From positions 1 through 7,563 of the forward strand of contig JAJZZU010000114.1 in assembly GCA_021797365.1 (NCBI GenBank): a stretch of DNA of 7,563 nucleotides, in the 5' to 3' direction. Shown in pieces: positions 6,103 through 7,563 of this stretch (position 1 is the stretch's first letter; each line of letters opens with the position of its first letter). Source of the stretch: Pseudomonadota bacterium (GTDB lineage: Bacteria > Pseudomonadota > Gammaproteobacteria > Acidiferrobacterales > Acidiferrobacteraceae). Made by a program: the position numbers and the translations under genes. Under the pieces are notes generated by a model. It ran no database searches, was not told the DNA's origin, and saw only the letters and a list, made by a program, of their open reading frames with translations.

Positions 6103-6470
6103 CCCTCACCCCCATCCTCAAACATATCGATCTGCCGCTTCTGGGGATTCGCGAGCCTGTTGAGTAAGCCCCTGGCGATCTGCTCGATGCGCTTCCGCGA
6201 CAGATGCATCGTGACGGCGATTTGCGCCACCGTGGAATAGTCGCCGAGTGCCAACGCAACTTCACGCTCCTGGAGAGTAACGGCGTAGTCGGCCAGCATC
6301 CGCCAACGCTTTGGTCCCAGACCACACACCGGCGTCTCCTCGAAGGTCTCTGGCCAGGAAGGGATGTCCATCCAATCGCTCCAGCCATCCGGCAAGATGT
6401 CGTCGATGTTGCAGATGACGACGCCCCTATGGATGCGCTCAGGACGTACGACATGGGATGCTGTTCTCAT
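6099..6470 (-). CDS. Hypothetical protein with a C-terminal helix-turn-helix
   Basis: A 123-aa protein I do not recognise. The first 60 residues are mixed, with a Trp-rich segment (W30, W33, W39) and KRWRML at 54-59. Residues about 64-107 look like a sigma-region-4 or LuxR-type HTH: TLQEREVALALGDYSTVAQI, then HLSRKRIEQIARGLLNRL. The tail is acidic (FEDGGEG). The ATG at 6470 overlaps the previous stop by four bases (ATGA), with only a weak SD-like GGGGGTG upstream, so it is probably translated by coupling. Its own stop is overlapped by the next start. It is the middle gene of three consecutive small DNA-binding-type genes, which suggests a regulatory or replication-control role. That role is not shown by the sequence. 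Confidence 0.7.
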   Translation of the reverse strand: MRTASHVVRPERIHRGVVICNIDDILPDGWSDWMDIPSWPETFEETPVCGLGPKRWRMLADYAVTLQEREVALALGDYSTVAQIAVTMHLSRKRIEQIARGLLNRLANPQKRQIDMFEDGGEG

Positions 6471-6751
6471 GAGGCACCCCCGGATTTACGGGGGCGGCCC
6501 ATAGGGGTTTTGGGTACGGCGGACGCAGCAAGTCGCTCGTCGAGAAAATCCGCCAACGCCACGATGGGCACCACCCGCAGCCGGCCAATTTTCACCGACC
6601 GTAGAAGTGGCGTACGCCGCCCCGGCGCCAGTGCATTTTTTAGGGAGGCGGGCGTCCAGCCGATAAGCCCCGCTGCTTCGGCCACGGACAGATTGACTTT
6701 CTGAGGGAACATTTCCCGCAAGATCGGGAGGTGAACAGATTCAGTAGGCAT
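6467..6751 (-). CDS. Excisionase/MerR-like small DNA-binding protein
   Basis: A 94-aa protein and first gene of the minus operon. Residues about 20-72 fit the winged HTH_17 (excisionase/MerR-like) pattern: NLSVAEAAGLIGWTPASLKN, then a basic wing GRRTPLLRSVKIGRLRVVP, then ALADFLDERL. The C-terminal tail contains GRPRK, resembling an AT-hook core. The ATG at 6751 is preceded by GAGGA with a six-base spacer, and that SD is buried in a perfect hairpin (6754-6771). Its place about 490 bases from a tRNA-type attachment site would suit a recombination directionality factor, but the same fold serves plasmid repressors and copy-control proteins. The class of fold is fairly sure; the specific role is not. 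Confidence 0.75.
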   Translation of the reverse strand: MPTESVHLPILREMFPQKVNLSVAEAAGLIGWTPASLKNALAPGRRTPLLRSVKIGRLRVVPIVALADFLDERLAASAVPKTPMGRPRKSGGAS

Positions 6752-6752
6752 G

Positions 6753-6771
6753 ACACATCCTCACGGATGTG
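6753..6771 (-). promoter_or_regulatory. GNRA-type hairpin enclosing the SD of the small-gene operon
   Basis: CACATCC (6754-6760) and GGATGTG (6765-6771) are perfect 7-bp complements on the plus strand. In the minus-strand mRNA this is a 7-bp stem closed by the loop GUGA, a GNRA tetraloop. The SD GAGGA is formed by the last loop bases and the start of the 3' arm, and the AUG follows two bases after the stem. Folding would hide the SD. As DNA it could instead be an operator. Confidence 0.6.
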
Positions 6772-6818
6772 CCGGCCACCTTCTGCGACACAAAATGGTC
6801 AGGGGTGGGTGCCCTAAC

Positions 6819-6964
6819 GTATGCTCCCCGTGGGGAATATCCGCATACCAGGGGGTCTCAGCCCGCTTGATGGCAACGCACCGAAAACCGTGATGGTCTG
6901 GGCCGGTGCGCCCGTGGCGGTTGCCACAACCGACCCCGCGCCCATGCGGGATGACTAGGTCGGT
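6819..6964. other. Dense cluster of nested inverted repeats (structured non-coding region)
   Basis: Four adjacent structures are visible. First, GTATGC (6819-6824) with GCATAC (6843-6848), enclosing TCCCC-GT-GGGGA. Second, CGCACCG (6877-6883) with CGGTGCG (6904-6910). Third, GTGGC-GGTT-GCCAC (6914-6927). Fourth, ACCGACC (6929-6935) with GGTCGGT (6958-6964), enclosing CCCGC (6935-6939) and GCGGG (6946-6950); the two stems share base 6935. Alternative pairings exist: GGCAAC (6872-6877) with GTTGCC (6920-6925), and GGTTG with CAACC (6919-6931). No ORF, clear U-tract or confident promoter accompanies them. A structured RNA, a single-strand initiation site or recombination sites are all possible. 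Confidence 0.45.
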
Positions 6965-7243
6965 CTTACATTAACCCGCAGGCGTCACCAGCCATACACG
7001 GGTATCGGGGAACAGTATAGCCGACCACCAGGAATCTGACAAGTCTTTGTTTTGTATAGCATAAGATGCGTATGTTATTGAACATTTCGAGATTCACAGT
7101 GCTGTAATTATGCTGTAACGAGGGGGTGAAGTGGGTGACTGGGGGTTACTCGTAGTGCTTCGTGGTGCGCGGAAACGCTAGGGAATATAGGGACTTATGA
7201 CGTGGGATGACGCGCAATGCCTTGTAATTAACGGTCTTTTTGC
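6965..7243. other. Non-coding AT-richer stretch with short direct repeats before the tRNA fragment
   Basis: I see no credible gene. TGCTGTAA occurs at 7100-7107 and 7111-7118 (11-bp step), TGTAATTA at 7103-7110 and 7223-7230, and ATGACG at 7197-7202 and 7207-7212. Such short repeats beside a recombination core can be integrase arm-type sites, but they are short enough to arise by chance. Promoter-like hexamers occur (CTGACA at 7036-7041 with CATAAG at 7060-7065) without a gene to serve. Confidence 0.35.
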
Positions 7244-7290
7244 GATTCGTAATCAGTAGGTCTGGCGTTCGATTCGTCTCACCGGCACCA
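7244..7290 (+). other. 3' fragment of a tRNA-Thr(CGT) gene, candidate attachment site (attR or attP)
   Basis: The segment runs GATTCGTAATCAG (anticodon CGT at 7248-7250), variable loop AGGTC, T-loop TTCGATT (7268-7274), acceptor strand CACCGGC (7280-7286), discriminator A and CCA (7288-7290). Spacing matches the E. coli tRNA-Thr(CGT) from the anticodon loop to the end. The 5' half is missing: upstream bases TGCGA pair with TCAGT at only two positions, and no D-arm or 5' acceptor strand is adjacent. The T-stem also carries a T-T mismatch (7263/7279), so this copy is not a working tRNA. Integrating elements recombine into tRNA 3' ends and leave such a fragment at the far junction. With this orientation the element would lie to the left. 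Confidence 0.75.
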
Positions 7291-7563
7291 ATAAAATCAA
7301 CGTGTTACAGGTAGTTAGCCCTCGAGTGAATTTTTCGTGTAGGCGTCATGTAGACGGGGGGGCACGTGAGATGAGTGATTCTATTTTGTTGCATCGTCAG
7401 GTTTTGATAGTGGCCTCTCGTTGTGTGTACCGCGTCTGTAGGCGATCACCAAGATCCGCGTCTTTTTGGATGGTTACGCGGATTTATCAGGAAAGCGTTC
7501 CTTGAGGGAACGGGTTTGGAGGGTCTTGTCCGGGCGGTGATGGCTGAGGGTCGACGGCGGTGA
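7291..7563. other. Region right of the tRNA fragment, no supported gene; possible chromosomal flank
   Basis: No ORF here has both a good SD and convincing composition. Two hairpins are visible: ATCCGCGT (7454-7461) with ACGCGGAT (7476-7483), and CGTTCC-TTGAG-GGAACG (7496-7512). A frame without stops from about 7411 ends in TGA exactly at the window edge, but it has only a GTG start candidate (7423) and no SD. If the tRNA fragment is attR, this stretch is host DNA; if it is attP, it is element DNA. Confidence 0.35.

Noticed and set aside
6982..6988. Solitary GCGTCAC copy matching the 11-bp array unit, upstream of the small-gene operon
   Set aside because: A 7-bp match is expected about once by chance in a window this size, so it cannot be called an operator.
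6902..7290. Complete intron-containing tRNA using GCCGGTG (6902-6908) as the 5' acceptor strand of the 3' fragment
   Set aside because: The 7-bp complementarity exists, but no D-arm follows it, the anticodon 5' stem does not pair and no intron core is visible; chance match is likelier.
7302..7563. Small plus-strand ORFs in the right flank (GTG at 7302; ATG at 7371; GTG at 7423 to the window end)
   Set aside because: None has a convincing SD; sequences are Arg/Cys/Ser-rich like random translation and cover hairpins.

Overview
The window looks like accessory DNA from a GC-rich proteobacterium: one end of a mobilisable or integrative element carrying a DNA-transfer module. The reasons are a TrwC/TraI-type (MobF) relaxase, a ParA-like transfer/stability ATPase, tightly packed overlapping genes with strong Shine-Dalgarno (SD) sequences, and a 3' tRNA fragment of the kind tyrosine integrases use as attachment sites. 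I cannot name the species. The gene order resembles IncW R388 (relaxase on one side of oriT, stbABC on the other) and the IncQ-2 mob regions (mobC-mobD-mobE), which is a comparison from memory.

Layout. The left edge holds only the first five codons of a minus-strand gene (1-15), directly downstream of the relaxase gene (75-2999, minus). Positions 3000-3442 are a divergent, hairpin-rich control region that probably contains oriT. Rightward from it runs a compact operon: a 100-aa helix-turn-helix-like protein (3443-3745), a ParA/StbB/MobD-like ATPase (3749-4483) and a 266-aa protein with one membrane span (4483-5283). A strong hairpin terminator follows (5362-5395).

Positions 5284-5757 have no convincing gene. 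They hold two tandem arrays: CCGTNNACGG near-palindromes repeating every 15 bp (5459-5513), and an 11-bp repeat with five perfect copies headed by a 14-bp palindrome (5594-5662). Next is a bidirectional terminator (5711-5740). A minus-strand operon of three overlapping small genes (6751 down to 5758) encodes proteins that all look DNA-binding; the last has the winged-helix signature seen in plasmid and phage replication proteins.

Positions 6772-7243 are non-coding: a dense set of nested inverted repeats (6819-6964) and then AT-richer DNA with short direct repeats. At 7244-7290 lies the 3' part of a tRNA-Thr(CGT) gene from the anticodon loop to CCA, without its 5' half. This fits the distal attachment site of an element lying to the left, with 7291-7563 then being chromosomal flank; attP of a circular form is the alternative.

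How it may work together (inference): the relaxase nicks and unwinds DNA at oriT in 3000-3442. The small HTH protein and the ATPase position or segregate the element, perhaps through one of the arrays, and the membrane protein tethers them to the envelope. The three small DNA-binding proteins control replication, excision or expression. In all three complete operons a perfect inverted repeat abuts or overlaps the SD of the first gene, suggesting control at translation initiation or by operator binding. No integrase, coupling protein, mating-pair gene or full-size replication initiator is in the window.
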